A DNA stretch of 12,175 bases from an uncultured Bacteroidota bacterium. GTDB taxonomy: Bacteria > Bacteroidota > Bacteroidia > NS11-12g > UBA955. The DNA lies in contig CAJBVU010000202.1 of the NCBI GenBank assembly GCA_903959115.1, positions 1 to 12,175 of the forward strand, given 5' to 3'. The position numbers and the translations under genes are program-made. The notes beneath the pieces are model-generated. The model saw only the letters and a list, made by a program, of their open reading frames with translations, was not told the DNA's origin and did no database searches. Positions 1 to 7,090 of the stretch are shown piece by piece. How positions within the stretch are numbered: position 1 is the first letter of the stretch; the number at the start of each line of letters is the position of its first letter.

Positions 1-755
1 TCACCCAATTCGCGCACTTTTGAATTCAGCAGTTTATGACCTTCTTTGTATTCCAATCCATCTAATTCATTTAAAAACGAGGAACAATCAAACATCCTCT
101 GTATTGGCGATGGAATGCTAACTAGATCCTCTTCATTGGGGAAATAATGATCCATAAAACTCAGAATCAAGTCGCGCGCTTCTTTGTTGAAGTCGGTGTA
201 CATCGTAATTTTCCCAAAGAAATACTTGTAATCCGTATTCATTACAACCAATGCACCCAAGCCGTCCCATAAATTATCTAAGCTAAATAGACCCTTACGA
301 CTGTTCAAGCTAGGTTGGTACTCGGGTTGAACAAAGCTTCTACCCAATTCTATAGCAAAGGGGAAGTATTTGTCCTTAATTTTTTGAGTGTAATTAAAAA
401 TCTCGGTGGTCGACAAATGAAAATGTCCAGTTTCGTCTCGAGATTGGGGAACCATCACAAATCGATATCCGCCAACCAATTGATTTTCCAAAGGATCCCA
501 TACAATCAATTGACTATAACTATAAGGACCTGAATCATATTCATCAATATCTAAAGACTTCCCAGTCCCACCTCCAGCGGCTCTAAATGTTAATTCTCTA
601 AGCCGTCCAACTTCAGCCATCAAGTTTGGCTTATCATCCCCTTTGAAAATGTATATTTCATTGGAAGCGTTATTCGTAGGTCGTATAAAAATATCCTTTG
701 TAAGTTCTTTAAGTAACTTATCTGTAGGTATAGGTTCAATCAAATTTTCTGTCAT
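1..755 (-). CDS. glsB: GlsB/OlsB-like N-acyltransferase (GNAT fold), 3' end cut by window edge
   Basis: Reading leftwards from an ATG at 753-755, an open frame of 251 codons runs off the window with no stop. The protein resembles the OlsB/GlsB family (hemolysin-like GNAT acyltransferases), which attach a 3-hydroxy fatty acid from acyl-ACP to the amino group of an amino acid. This is the first step of ornithine-lipid or, in Bacteroides, glycine-lipid synthesis at the inner membrane. Visible family features are RELTFRAAGGGTG (residues 53-65), a DIDEYD acidic motif (69-74), QLIVWDP (82-88) and the GGYR segment (95-98) that precedes the acyl-donor binding region. The ELGRSFV segment (136-142) also fits. 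The gene sits 51 bases after the PlsC-like acyltransferase that would perform the second step, which strongly supports the pairing. The amino-acid substrate (glycine, ornithine, serine) cannot be read from sequence; glycine is inferred from the Bacteroidota context. The start has no clear Shine-Dalgarno sequence. Confidence 0.85.
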   Translation of the reverse strand, partial: MTENLIEPIPTDKLLKELTKDIFIRPTNNASNEIYIFKGDDKPNLMAEVGRLRELTFRAAGGGTGKSLDIDEYDSGPYSYSQLIVWDPLENQLVGGYRFVMVPQSRDETGHFHLSTTEIFNYTQKIKDKYFPFAIELGRSFVQPEYQPSLNSRKGLFSLDNLWDGLGALVVMNTDYKYFFGKITMYTDFNKEARDLILSFMDHYFPNEEDLVSIPSPIQRMFDCSSFLNELDGLEYKEGHKLLNSKVRELG

Positions 756-806
756 TGTTTAGAAACTCAAGCCGTGAAAATAATGAATTTATTGCTATTG
801 TTTCAA

Positions 807-1649
807 TCAATTAGAAAAGTTCGCCAATGGGTTCTTTGACAATTCATAGACGTGTGCTTTGATTTTTTGCGCATCCTCCATGGCGTTTTTCTTATTGAAG
901 GTACTGGGCGACAAAGGTTTGCCTATTGTAATTATAAGTTCATTGTCCTTTTGCTTAAATAACTCATCGGCCAACGTCATCATTTCTATATTGAATTTTA
1001 TTCCTAAAAATTTCCTCCAATTTGCGATACGATAAAAGCGATTTGAATTGGCACCATTTATATGTACAGGTATAATTTGCAAATCATATTGAATGGCTTT
1101 CATCAAAAAACTCTTTTGCCATTCTAAGTCTGTAATTTTCCCATCAATTTTTCTTGAACACAATCCTGCTGGAAAAACCATCATCATTCCACCAGCGGCA
1201 TAGGCATTATCAATACGAATCATAGATTCTTTGGGTGATTTCCCCAATTTATTCACTGGAATAAAGTAGTCATTGAAAGGTGGGATGTTTGCTAGTACAT
1301 CGTTGGCAATGAGCATTATATCACTTCTAACTTGACCAATGGAACTATATAAACAAAGTGAATCCAAACCTGCCATAGGGTGATTCGCAACCAATACACA
1401 CTTACCAGTGATTGGAACATTTTCAATATTAACAAGTTTAACTTTTGCCCCCAATTCCTTTACTACACTGGTTGCGAATTGAATTCCAACCTCATTGTGA
1501 TGTTTGCGCAAAACTCTGTTAATCTCGTCTTGATGAACAAAACGCTCAAACCAATTGATGAAAAAATTGGGAATCCACTTCAAAATCCTAGCATTCTTAG
1601 ATGCAATGACATCTCTAATATTGATCTGAAGTGGAGTATTGTTTGTCAT
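807..1649 (-). CDS. glsA: GlsA/OlsA-like O-acyltransferase (PlsC/LPLAT superfamily)
   Basis: A 280-residue protein of the lysophospholipid acyltransferase superfamily. It is predicted to acylate the hydroxyl of the N-acyl amino acid made by the neighbouring GlsB-like enzyme, giving a diacylated aminolipid. The catalytic block is VANHPMAGLDS (residues 87-97). H90 and D96 are separated by five residues, the HPxxGLD form seen in hemolysin-type acyltransferases, whereas classical PlsC has HX4D. A second block, FPAGLCSR (159-166), followed by a DLEWQKSFLMKA segment, and the third block IPVHINGANSNRFY (193-206) match the phosphate- and acyl-binding regions of this group. No signal peptide or clear multi-pass membrane region is seen; the hydrophobic segment near residues 22-38 may help membrane association. 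The ATG lies 10 bases after the mutase stop, so the two are almost certainly co-transcribed and probably translationally coupled. Assignment as glycine-lipid rather than another aminolipid is inference. Confidence 0.83.
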   Translation of the reverse strand: MTNNTPLQINIRDVIASKNARILKWIPNFFINWFERFVHQDEINRVLRKHHNEVGIQFATSVVKELGAKVKLVNIENVPITGKCVLVANHPMAGLDSLCLYSSIGQVRSDIMLIANDVLANIPPFNDYFIPVNKLGKSPKESMIRIDNAYAAGGMMMVFPAGLCSRKIDGKITDLEWQKSFLMKAIQYDLQIIPVHINGANSNRFYRIANWRKFLGIKFNIEMMTLADELFKQKDNELIITIGKPLSPSTFNKKNAMEDAQKIKAHVYELSKNPLANFSN

Positions 1650-1659
1650 AGTATTACAA

Positions 1660-3060
1660 TCATCCCAAAATCGAAGCCTTGGTAGCGTCTAGAATTGCAA
1701 AAGAAGAAGCAGAATCCGTGGATTCTGAATATACCCGTAATACTGGCTCAGTACCACTTGGGCGAATCATTACCCAAGAGCCGTTGTCGAGCCTGAATTT
1801 AAATCCATCCACATCCTCAACCGCTACAACCTTATAGGGACCAAATGAATCATAACTCCTTGATTTACATTTATCTATAATGCTTTCCTTCAACTCATTG
1901 GTTAAGTGCAAATCGTAACGCTCAACAGCAAAAGACCCAACTTTAGCATACATATCTTGAATCAATTCCGATACCGACTTACCAGTTTTTGCCATGTACT
2001 CCATCAAAACCAAGCCCATCCAAACACCATCGCGCTCAGGTATATGACCTTTAATAGCTATACCACCGCTTTCTTCAGCACCAATGAGCACATCTTCAGT
2101 GACCATGTATTCGCAAATGTATTTGAATCCGATTTTAGTTGTAATCGTCTCTAAACCCTTAAGATCGCAAAGCTTTTGAATCTTATCGCTGACAGAAAAA
2201 CTCTTCACGACCTTACCCGAATAACCCTTAAATGTGGTTAGGTATTCAATCAGTAACAATATCAAATGGTGTGAGTCGACAAAGTTTCCGTTTTCATCAA
2301 ACCATCCAATTCGATCGGCATCACCATCAGTAGCCAATCCACACAAATAGGAGGGTCTAGAATTGATAAGTGGGCCAATTTCAGGGAGATTTTTCAATAT
2401 TGGTTCAGGTGCACGCCCATCAAACCCAGGATTATAATTTCCGTGCAAAATGGTAGCCGCCGGCAATAATCTTTTTACAATCGACAGTCCCGCACCATAC
2501 ATAGCATCGTAAACCAAACCAGAAGAAATCGAGGAAAGGGCATCCATATCGAAAGAATTCAAACAGTGGTTGTAGTACATAGTCTCAAAATCACCATATT
2601 CAATCATTCCATTGTTAAAATACGATTCGAAACTATCACCCGCATCTACAAGGGTAGGAGAAATCAAATTTTCAACTTTGCTAACCTCTGAAGGAACCGC
2701 AGGACCGCCATAATTTGCTTTGATCTTGTACCCGTTATAGGTTGGTGGATTATGGCTTGCCGTAAGAATAATTCCAGCACCAGTTTGAAGTTGATTAGCG
2801 GCCAATGAAATCATTGGTGTTGAAACAAAACCTTTTGAAACCACAACTTTTATACCTTGCGCGGCCAACTGTCGGGCTGTTTCTTTTGCGAACATTTCAC
2901 CTCCGAAACGACAATCATATCCCACGACGCAACTTTTTGGCAAATCGCTTTGATTCAACCACAAAGCAGTGGCATTTGCTACACGTCGCACATTCGCCAC
3001 TGTAAATTCATCGGCGATTATTTCGCGCCATCCATCGGTTCCAAATTTAATTTGATACAT
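1660..3060 (-). CDS. Phosphoglucomutase/phosphomannomutase family protein
   Basis: A full-length (466 residues) alpha-D-phosphohexomutase, which interconverts hexose-1-phosphate and hexose-6-phosphate through a phosphoserine enzyme in the cytoplasm. All four signature loops are intact. The N-terminal FGTDGWR is at residues 6-12 and the active-site loop TASHNP is at 100-105 with S102 as phosphoserine. The metal loop DGDADR is at 245-250 with aspartates 245, 247 and 249. The sugar-specificity loop GAEESGG is at 327-333 and the phosphate-binding loop RPSGTEP at 433-439. The EESGG form of the sugar loop does not by itself settle glucose versus mannose. Products would feed glycogen, nucleotide-sugar and envelope polysaccharide synthesis. 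It is the second gene of the leftward operon, 17 bases after the acyl-CoA dehydrogenase and 10 bases before glsA. No Shine-Dalgarno sequence is visible; the gap upstream carries a tandem ATTGAA repeat. Confidence 0.95.
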   Translation of the reverse strand: MYQIKFGTDGWREIIADEFTVANVRRVANATALWLNQSDLPKSCVVGYDCRFGGEMFAKETARQLAAQGIKVVVSKGFVSTPMISLAANQLQTGAGIILTASHNPPTYNGYKIKANYGGPAVPSEVSKVENLISPTLVDAGDSFESYFNNGMIEYGDFETMYYNHCLNSFDMDALSSISSGLVYDAMYGAGLSIVKRLLPAATILHGNYNPGFDGRAPEPILKNLPEIGPLINSRPSYLCGLATDGDADRIGWFDENGNFVDSHHLILLLIEYLTTFKGYSGKVVKSFSVSDKIQKLCDLKGLETITTKIGFKYICEYMVTEDVLIGAEESGGIAIKGHIPERDGVWMGLVLMEYMAKTGKSVSELIQDMYAKVGSFAVERYDLHLTNELKESIIDKCKSRSYDSFGPYKVVAVEDVDGFKFRLDNGSWVMIRPSGTEPVLRVYSESTDSASSFAILDATKASILG

Positions 3061-3077
3061 ATTATTTCAATTTCAAT

Positions 3078-4295
3078 TTATAAAAAGGCATTCTCACCCG
3101 TAATTTCCATTCCCAATATCAATAAATGAATATCATGCGTTCCTTCATATGTCACTACAGATTCCAAATTCATCATATGTCGCATAATCGGATATTCGCC
3201 AGTAATTCCCATTCCGCCTAACATCTGGCGGGCTTCCTTGGCTACATTCATCGCAATTTCTACGTTATTTCTTTTTGCCATCGATATTTGTGCGGGTGTA
3301 GCTAAGCCTTTATCCATTAATTGGCCCAATCTCCAAACCAAGAGCTGCGCTTTTGTGATCTCGGTTAACATTTCAGCCAATTTCTTTTGCTGCAACTGAA
3401 AACCGCCAATTGGCTTGCCAAATTGAATGCGCTGCTTAGAATATCTAACTGCAGTATCGTAACAATCCATGGCGGCACCCAAAGCACCCCAACTGATTCC
3501 GTATCTAGCTGAGTTAAGACAAGTCAATGGGCCTTTCAACCCTGTAACACCCGGTAGAATATTCTCTTTTGGTACTTTGACATTGTCAAACACCAATTCA
3601 CCGGTACAACTCGCCCTTAAGCTCCATTTATTGTGGGTAGTAGGAGTGGTAAAGCCTTCCATTCCGCGTTCTACTATCAATCCATGAATAACACCCGCTT
3701 CATTTTTTGCCCAAACAACAGCAACATCTGCAAAGGGTGCATTACTAATCCACATTTTCGCTCCGTTCAAAACAACGTGATCTCCTTTGTCGACAAAGTT
3801 CGTTGTCATTCCACCCGGATTTGAACCATGGTCGGGCTCCGTCAAACCGAAACAGCCTAACCAGTCGCCGGAAGCAAGTTTGGGAAGGTATTTATGTTTT
3901 TGTGCTTCACTACCAAATTTGAAGATGGGATACATTACCAAAGAACCTTGGACAGAAGCGGTTGATCTAACACCACTATCGCAGCGCTCAAGCTCTTGCA
4001 TAATGATTCCATAGGTGGTATAGTCCATCCCGCCACAACCATATTCGAAAGGCAATTGAGGACCAAAGGCTCCAATATCACCCAATTGTTTTACGATGTG
4101 CCTCGGAAATTCAGCGTTTTGCGCATAATGCTCTATGATTGGACTCACTTCTCGCTTTACATACTCTCTTACGGAAGCTCGAATCAACTTTTGTTCATCC
4201 GTTAGCAAATCGTCCACACCATAAAAATCTGGGGCTACGTAACGGTCTTTCCCTTGATTAGCCGCTAGTAAATCTGAAATATCGTGTTCACTCAT
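3078..4295 (-). CDS. gcdH: Glutaryl-CoA dehydrogenase-like acyl-CoA dehydrogenase
   Basis: A 405-residue flavoprotein of the acyl-CoA dehydrogenase family, closest in its motifs to glutaryl-CoA dehydrogenase. That enzyme oxidises and decarboxylates glutaryl-CoA to crotonyl-CoA in lysine and tryptophan breakdown. The catalytic base lies in VTYEGTHDIH (381-390), E384, corresponding to human Glu370. The glutarate-specific set is also present in ERCDSGVRSTASVQ (103-116): E103, R110 and S114 sit at the same spacing as human Glu87, Arg94 and Ser98, and the arginine is the feature that distinguishes this family from ordinary chain-length acyl-CoA dehydrogenases. FAD and substrate segments CFGLTEPDHGSNPGG (148-162) and MWISNA (181-186) are intact, and QMLGGMGITGEYP (357-369) is typical. 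It heads the leftward operon; the divergent folB begins 62 bases away. Human numbering is from memory. Substrate is confident by motif but not proven. Confidence 0.92.
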   Translation of the reverse strand: MSEHDISDLLAANQGKDRYVAPDFYGVDDLLTDEQKLIRASVREYVKREVSPIIEHYAQNAEFPRHIVKQLGDIGAFGPQLPFEYGCGGMDYTTYGIIMQELERCDSGVRSTASVQGSLVMYPIFKFGSEAQKHKYLPKLASGDWLGCFGLTEPDHGSNPGGMTTNFVDKGDHVVLNGAKMWISNAPFADVAVVWAKNEAGVIHGLIVERGMEGFTTPTTHNKWSLRASCTGELVFDNVKVPKENILPGVTGLKGPLTCLNSARYGISWGALGAAMDCYDTAVRYSKQRIQFGKPIGGFQLQQKKLAEMLTEITKAQLLVWRLGQLMDKGLATPAQISMAKRNNVEIAMNVAKEARQMLGGMGITGEYPIMRHMMNLESVVTYEGTHDIHLLILGMEITGENAFL

Positions 4296-4308
4296 AATGT
4301 TATGTCCA

Positions 4309-4316
4309 CAAATGTA
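4309..4316 (-). promoter_or_regulatory. Bacteroidota -7 promoter box ahead of the gcdH operon
   Basis: On the minus strand this reads TACATTTG, an exact match to the Bacteroidota -7 consensus TAnnTTTG. Its last base is 13 bases from the gcdH ATG, so the transcript would start roughly 8-9 bases before the start codon. No convincing -33 TTG box is found at the usual spacing. The match and position are seen directly; promoter activity is inferred. Confidence 0.55.
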
Positions 4317-4357
4317 ATATACTTACTTTCTTTGCATCTGATTTTTACTACAAGAAT

Positions 4358-4723
4358 ATGTTAACAACCGTTTTTATTGACCAACAACTTGTGCATTCTA
4401 ACATTGGATATTTCGAGATTGAAAGAATCGTAGGGGTTGAATTGTACATCAGCCTTAGAGTCATGATTAAATCATCGGAAATATCAGATGATATAAATAA
4501 TTCTTTAGATTATTCAACTCTAAGCCAAATCGTAGCAGAAGAATCTAAGAAGTCGATGGAATTATTGGAAACATTAGGCGAAAATATCCTTACTCGTATT
4601 GAGCAATTGGGGATAGTTGAGCATCAATCTACTTGGATAAAAATCGAGAAGAAACAAATGTTACAAAAAGGATTTCGTGCCCAGGGATTTGGAATAGAAC
4701 TATCCAAAGACTATGGGCAATAA
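4358..4723 (+). CDS. folB: Dihydroneopterin aldolase (FolB family)
   Basis: A 121-residue protein, the normal length for FolB, which cleaves 7,8-dihydroneopterin to 6-hydroxymethyl-dihydropterin and glycolaldehyde in cytoplasmic folate synthesis. It aligns without gaps at the N-terminus to known FolB proteins (TVFIDQQLVHSNIGYFEIER, residues 4-23), which fixes the start at this ATG. Expected active-site positions are present: E22 in the FEIER motif, the conserved DD pair (44-45), Y52 in LDYSTL, the pterin-binding glutamate E71 in ELLETLGENI, and K98 in WIKIEKK, which aligns with catalytic Lys100 of the S. aureus enzyme. The proline normally following that lysine is replaced by lysine. The gene is divergent from the gcdH operon and ends 26 bases before the TonB receptor start. 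No clear promoter was found for it. A FolB-like epimerase or FolX activity cannot be excluded. Confidence 0.85.
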   Translation: MLTTVFIDQQLVHSNIGYFEIERIVGVELYISLRVMIKSSEISDDINNSLDYSTLSQIVAEESKKSMELLETLGENILTRIEQLGIVEHQSTWIKIEKKQMLQKGFRAQGFGIELSKDYGQ

Positions 4724-4736
4724 CCCACGAAAGGCT

Positions 4737-4744
4737 TATCTTTG
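4737..4744 (+). promoter_or_regulatory. Bacteroidota -7 promoter box for the TonB receptor gene
   Basis: The sequence TATCTTTG matches TAnnTTTG exactly. Only five bases (4745-4749) separate it from the ATG at 4750, so transcription would begin at or within a base or two of the start codon and the mRNA would be essentially leaderless. No -33 TTG is seen at the usual distance. It lies between the folB stop (4721-4723) and the receptor gene, which suggests the receptor has its own transcript. Function is inferred from the match. Confidence 0.55.
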
Positions 4745-4749
4745 TAAAG

Positions 4750-7089
4750 ATGAGAATTGCGAAGATATTTTCGTTGTTATTGAGTTTGAACACTGTCGGG
4801 CTTTTGGCGCAAATTCCGGCCATTACAGGTTGGATCTACAATAAAAAAACGCTAGAAACCATTCCCGGTGCAATCCTAATAGATTCCACCACAAATGCCT
4901 CCGTTGAGTCCAATGATCATGGATATTATCAATTTGGAACAACGCGAGGAAATAAAATCATAATTATAGCAGCCGCGGGTTTTAAAACCCAGAAAGTTGA
5001 AATTGATGTAGAAGCCTCTGTGAATAAGAACTTCTTTCTAAAACCTGTAGGTTACAACGAATTAGATTCAGCCGATGAATACCTGTCGTTGTTCAATATG
5101 AAACCTTCTTTCTATTCTCCATCACAGAAGCAAATCATTGAATCACCAAGTATTGGAAGCGTGGCTGATCCAGTTAAGTACATTCAGTTTCTACCCGGTG
5201 TTTCTGGTGGCGTTGAGGGTTTGTCCGGTCTTGTAGTTCGAGGTTCAAACCCAGACCAGAACTTACAATTAATGAATGGTTTGCCATTGTACGGCAACGG
5301 ACATCTTTTTGGGTTTATCTCCAATTACAATCCGCACATTCTGAAATCCGTACATTTTTACCGCGGAGTGGCACCAGCACGATACGGCGGAAGAGCCGGG
5401 GGTGGGGTTTTGGATATCCAGACTTCTGGAGGGGCCGCAAAAGATTGGACTGGCAAAATTCACACTGACCCGGTTACATTTACTATGGCGATGGATGGCC
5501 CACTTGATCACAGAGGAAAAGTGACAAGTTCAATTTCAGTGAGACGGAGCTATTTGGATTGGATCATTGGAGCGGGCAGTAGCAGCAATAGTGGCTTAAT
5601 TGGAAATATTCATGACATTAACGCCAGAGTTGATTACAAGAAAAATCAATATACGCAATGGAATTTCTGGGCCTATAATGGCCGAGACAAATATGGTATT
5701 TCCTTTTCGGTTGATGAAACCGATAGCTTGGGGCGACGTTTAGTATATACGTTAAAGAATTTGACCTCGTGGCAAAACACACAAATAGGGGCACGTTGGT
5801 CGCATGAGTTTTATTCCAATCATTTCGGCTCCGTTACTATGGGCCTTTCAAGATATAAATACTACACCAATTTTGATTTGGATGGTAGCATTACTCAAGG
5901 GAGCACGACAAAAACAGCAAAATTGAGTGAAAAATCGAGCAATTCAATCGCCGATTATACGATTAATGGCGATTTTACTTATGTCAGAAATCCTCGACAG
6001 ACAATAAATTACGGTAGCCAAATAACATTGCATCACCTAGAACCTGGCCAACTTAGACTGGTGGATCAAACGAATACGGGAAATATAGACACTACTTATG
6101 GAATGGCCAATGTACAAACGAATTTAGAATGGGCTAACTACGCAGAATTAGAAGTACATCCAAATATTGGATTAAGTATGAACCTAGGTGTTCGGTTATG
6201 GGCATTTATTACCCCAACAAATACCTACTTTCGTCCGGAACCTAGAATAATCATCAGCCAACTACTTGAAGGAAAAAAAAGATTACAATTAGGATATTCG
6301 ATAACAAATCAGGGCTTGCATCAACTATCTAGTGTTAATGGGGTATTGCCGAGCGATGTATGGTTCCCAAGCAGCGCAACCTTTAAGCCTCAGCGAACCT
6401 CGCAATTTACGGCTGCCTATATCATGCCGGTGAGTGCGCGACTTGAATTCTCTACCGAATTTTATTATAAAAGATATAACGGTATTACTGATTTGACTGG
6501 GATTGACGAAGACCCATTGGTAAAGAATTTCTGGGAGCGCAGTGTTGTTCAAGGCGATGGGAACAGCCGGGGTATAGAGATGTTACTTTCAAAAAAATCA
6601 GGTAAAATCACCGGTTTAACAAGCTACACATACTCACAATCCAATAGAACCTTTGAATTTATTAACAATGGGGAAGAATTCAGGTACCGTTGGGATAGAC
6701 CGCATCAATTCAAAACCCAATTGACGTTTCAGATTGAAACGTGGTTCAAAATCAATTTCGCAGCCATGTACATGAGTGGAAATGTATATAGTGTCCCCAC
6801 CGGTCAGTATCTAACAACTGACAACAAATTGGTTTACGATTACAGTGAGAAAAACAACTATCGTATGCCGGCATATCGACGTATAGATTTAGGTTTTACC
6901 AAGCAAATTAAGCCTTTTTACAACAGGGGCTATAAAGAATTTTGGGGGATTCAGGTTTACAATATTTTGGGCGTAAAAAATCCAATGAATGCAAGATTAA
7001 GTATTGACCCCAACACCAACAATGTTGTCCTCAAAGGTACTTCAGCCTTTGTTTTTGTACCATCTGGCTTTTATAGAATAGAATTTTAA
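4750..7089 (+). CDS. TonB-dependent outer-membrane receptor with N-terminal carboxypeptidase-regulatory-like domain
   Basis: A 779-residue outer-membrane receptor. The start at 4750 is chosen because it gives a clean signal peptide (MRIAKIFSLLLSLNTVGLLAQ, cleaved near residue 21). The longer frame open from 4633 would add 39 charged residues ahead of the signal and overlap folB. Residues about 25-100 form a CarboxypepD_reg-like beta-sandwich (ITGWIYNKKT, IPGAILID, GYYQFG, AAGFKTQ). The TonB plug spans about 130-228, with PVKYIQFLPGV, the SGLVVRGSNPDQNL stretch, and the RGVAPARYGGRAGGGVLDI boundary segment. The remainder is a beta-barrel rich in alternating aromatic strands, ending in the outer-membrane terminal motif FYRIEF with C-terminal Phe. 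Such receptors import a ligand using TonB/ExbBD energy. The partner is the DUF4249 lipoprotein one base downstream. The plug resembles receptors that accompany DUF4249 rather than SusC, and no SusD gene is present. The ligand is unknown. Confidence 0.9.
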   Translation: MRIAKIFSLLLSLNTVGLLAQIPAITGWIYNKKTLETIPGAILIDSTTNASVESNDHGYYQFGTTRGNKIIIIAAAGFKTQKVEIDVEASVNKNFFLKPVGYNELDSADEYLSLFNMKPSFYSPSQKQIIESPSIGSVADPVKYIQFLPGVSGGVEGLSGLVVRGSNPDQNLQLMNGLPLYGNGHLFGFISNYNPHILKSVHFYRGVAPARYGGRAGGGVLDIQTSGGAAKDWTGKIHTDPVTFTMAMDGPLDHRGKVTSSISVRRSYLDWIIGAGSSSNSGLIGNIHDINARVDYKKNQYTQWNFWAYNGRDKYGISFSVDETDSLGRRLVYTLKNLTSWQNTQIGARWSHEFYSNHFGSVTMGLSRYKYYTNFDLDGSITQGSTTKTAKLSEKSSNSIADYTINGDFTYVRNPRQTINYGSQITLHHLEPGQLRLVDQTNTGNIDTTYGMANVQTNLEWANYAELEVHPNIGLSMNLGVRLWAFITPTNTYFRPEPRIIISQLLEGKKRLQLGYSITNQGLHQLSSVNGVLPSDVWFPSSATFKPQRTSQFTAAYIMPVSARLEFSTEFYYKRYNGITDLTGIDEDPLVKNFWERSVVQGDGNSRGIEMLLSKKSGKITGLTSYTYSQSNRTFEFINNGEEFRYRWDRPHQFKTQLTFQIETWFKINFAAMYMSGNVYSVPTGQYLTTDNKLVYDYSEKNNYRMPAYRRIDLGFTKQIKPFYNRGYKEFWGIQVYNILGVKNPMNARLSIDPNTNNVVLKGTSAFVFVPSGFYRIEF

Positions 7090-7090
7090 C

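Noticed and set aside
555..575. GGGTGKS in the GlsB-like protein looking like a P-loop
   Set aside because: The residue that should be the first Gly of GxxxxGKS is Ala, and the GGGTG stretch belongs to the conserved OlsB/GlsB acyltransferase region, not to a nucleotide-binding fold.
1380..1685. Plus-strand open frames over the minus-strand operon (for example 1380-1685, 315-533 and several between 2805 and 4205)
   Set aside because: They lie opposite well-supported genes, have no recognisable domains and no start signals; they are antisense shadows.
4293..4304. CATAA-TG-TTATG inverted repeat over the gcdH start codon
   Set aside because: The arms are five AT-rich bases and include the start codon; expected by chance in this composition.
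4633..4749. In-frame upstream extension of the TonB receptor starting at 4633
   Set aside because: It overlaps the end of folB, puts a 39-residue charged stretch before an otherwise good signal peptide, and bypasses the TATCTTTG box just before the ATG at 4750.
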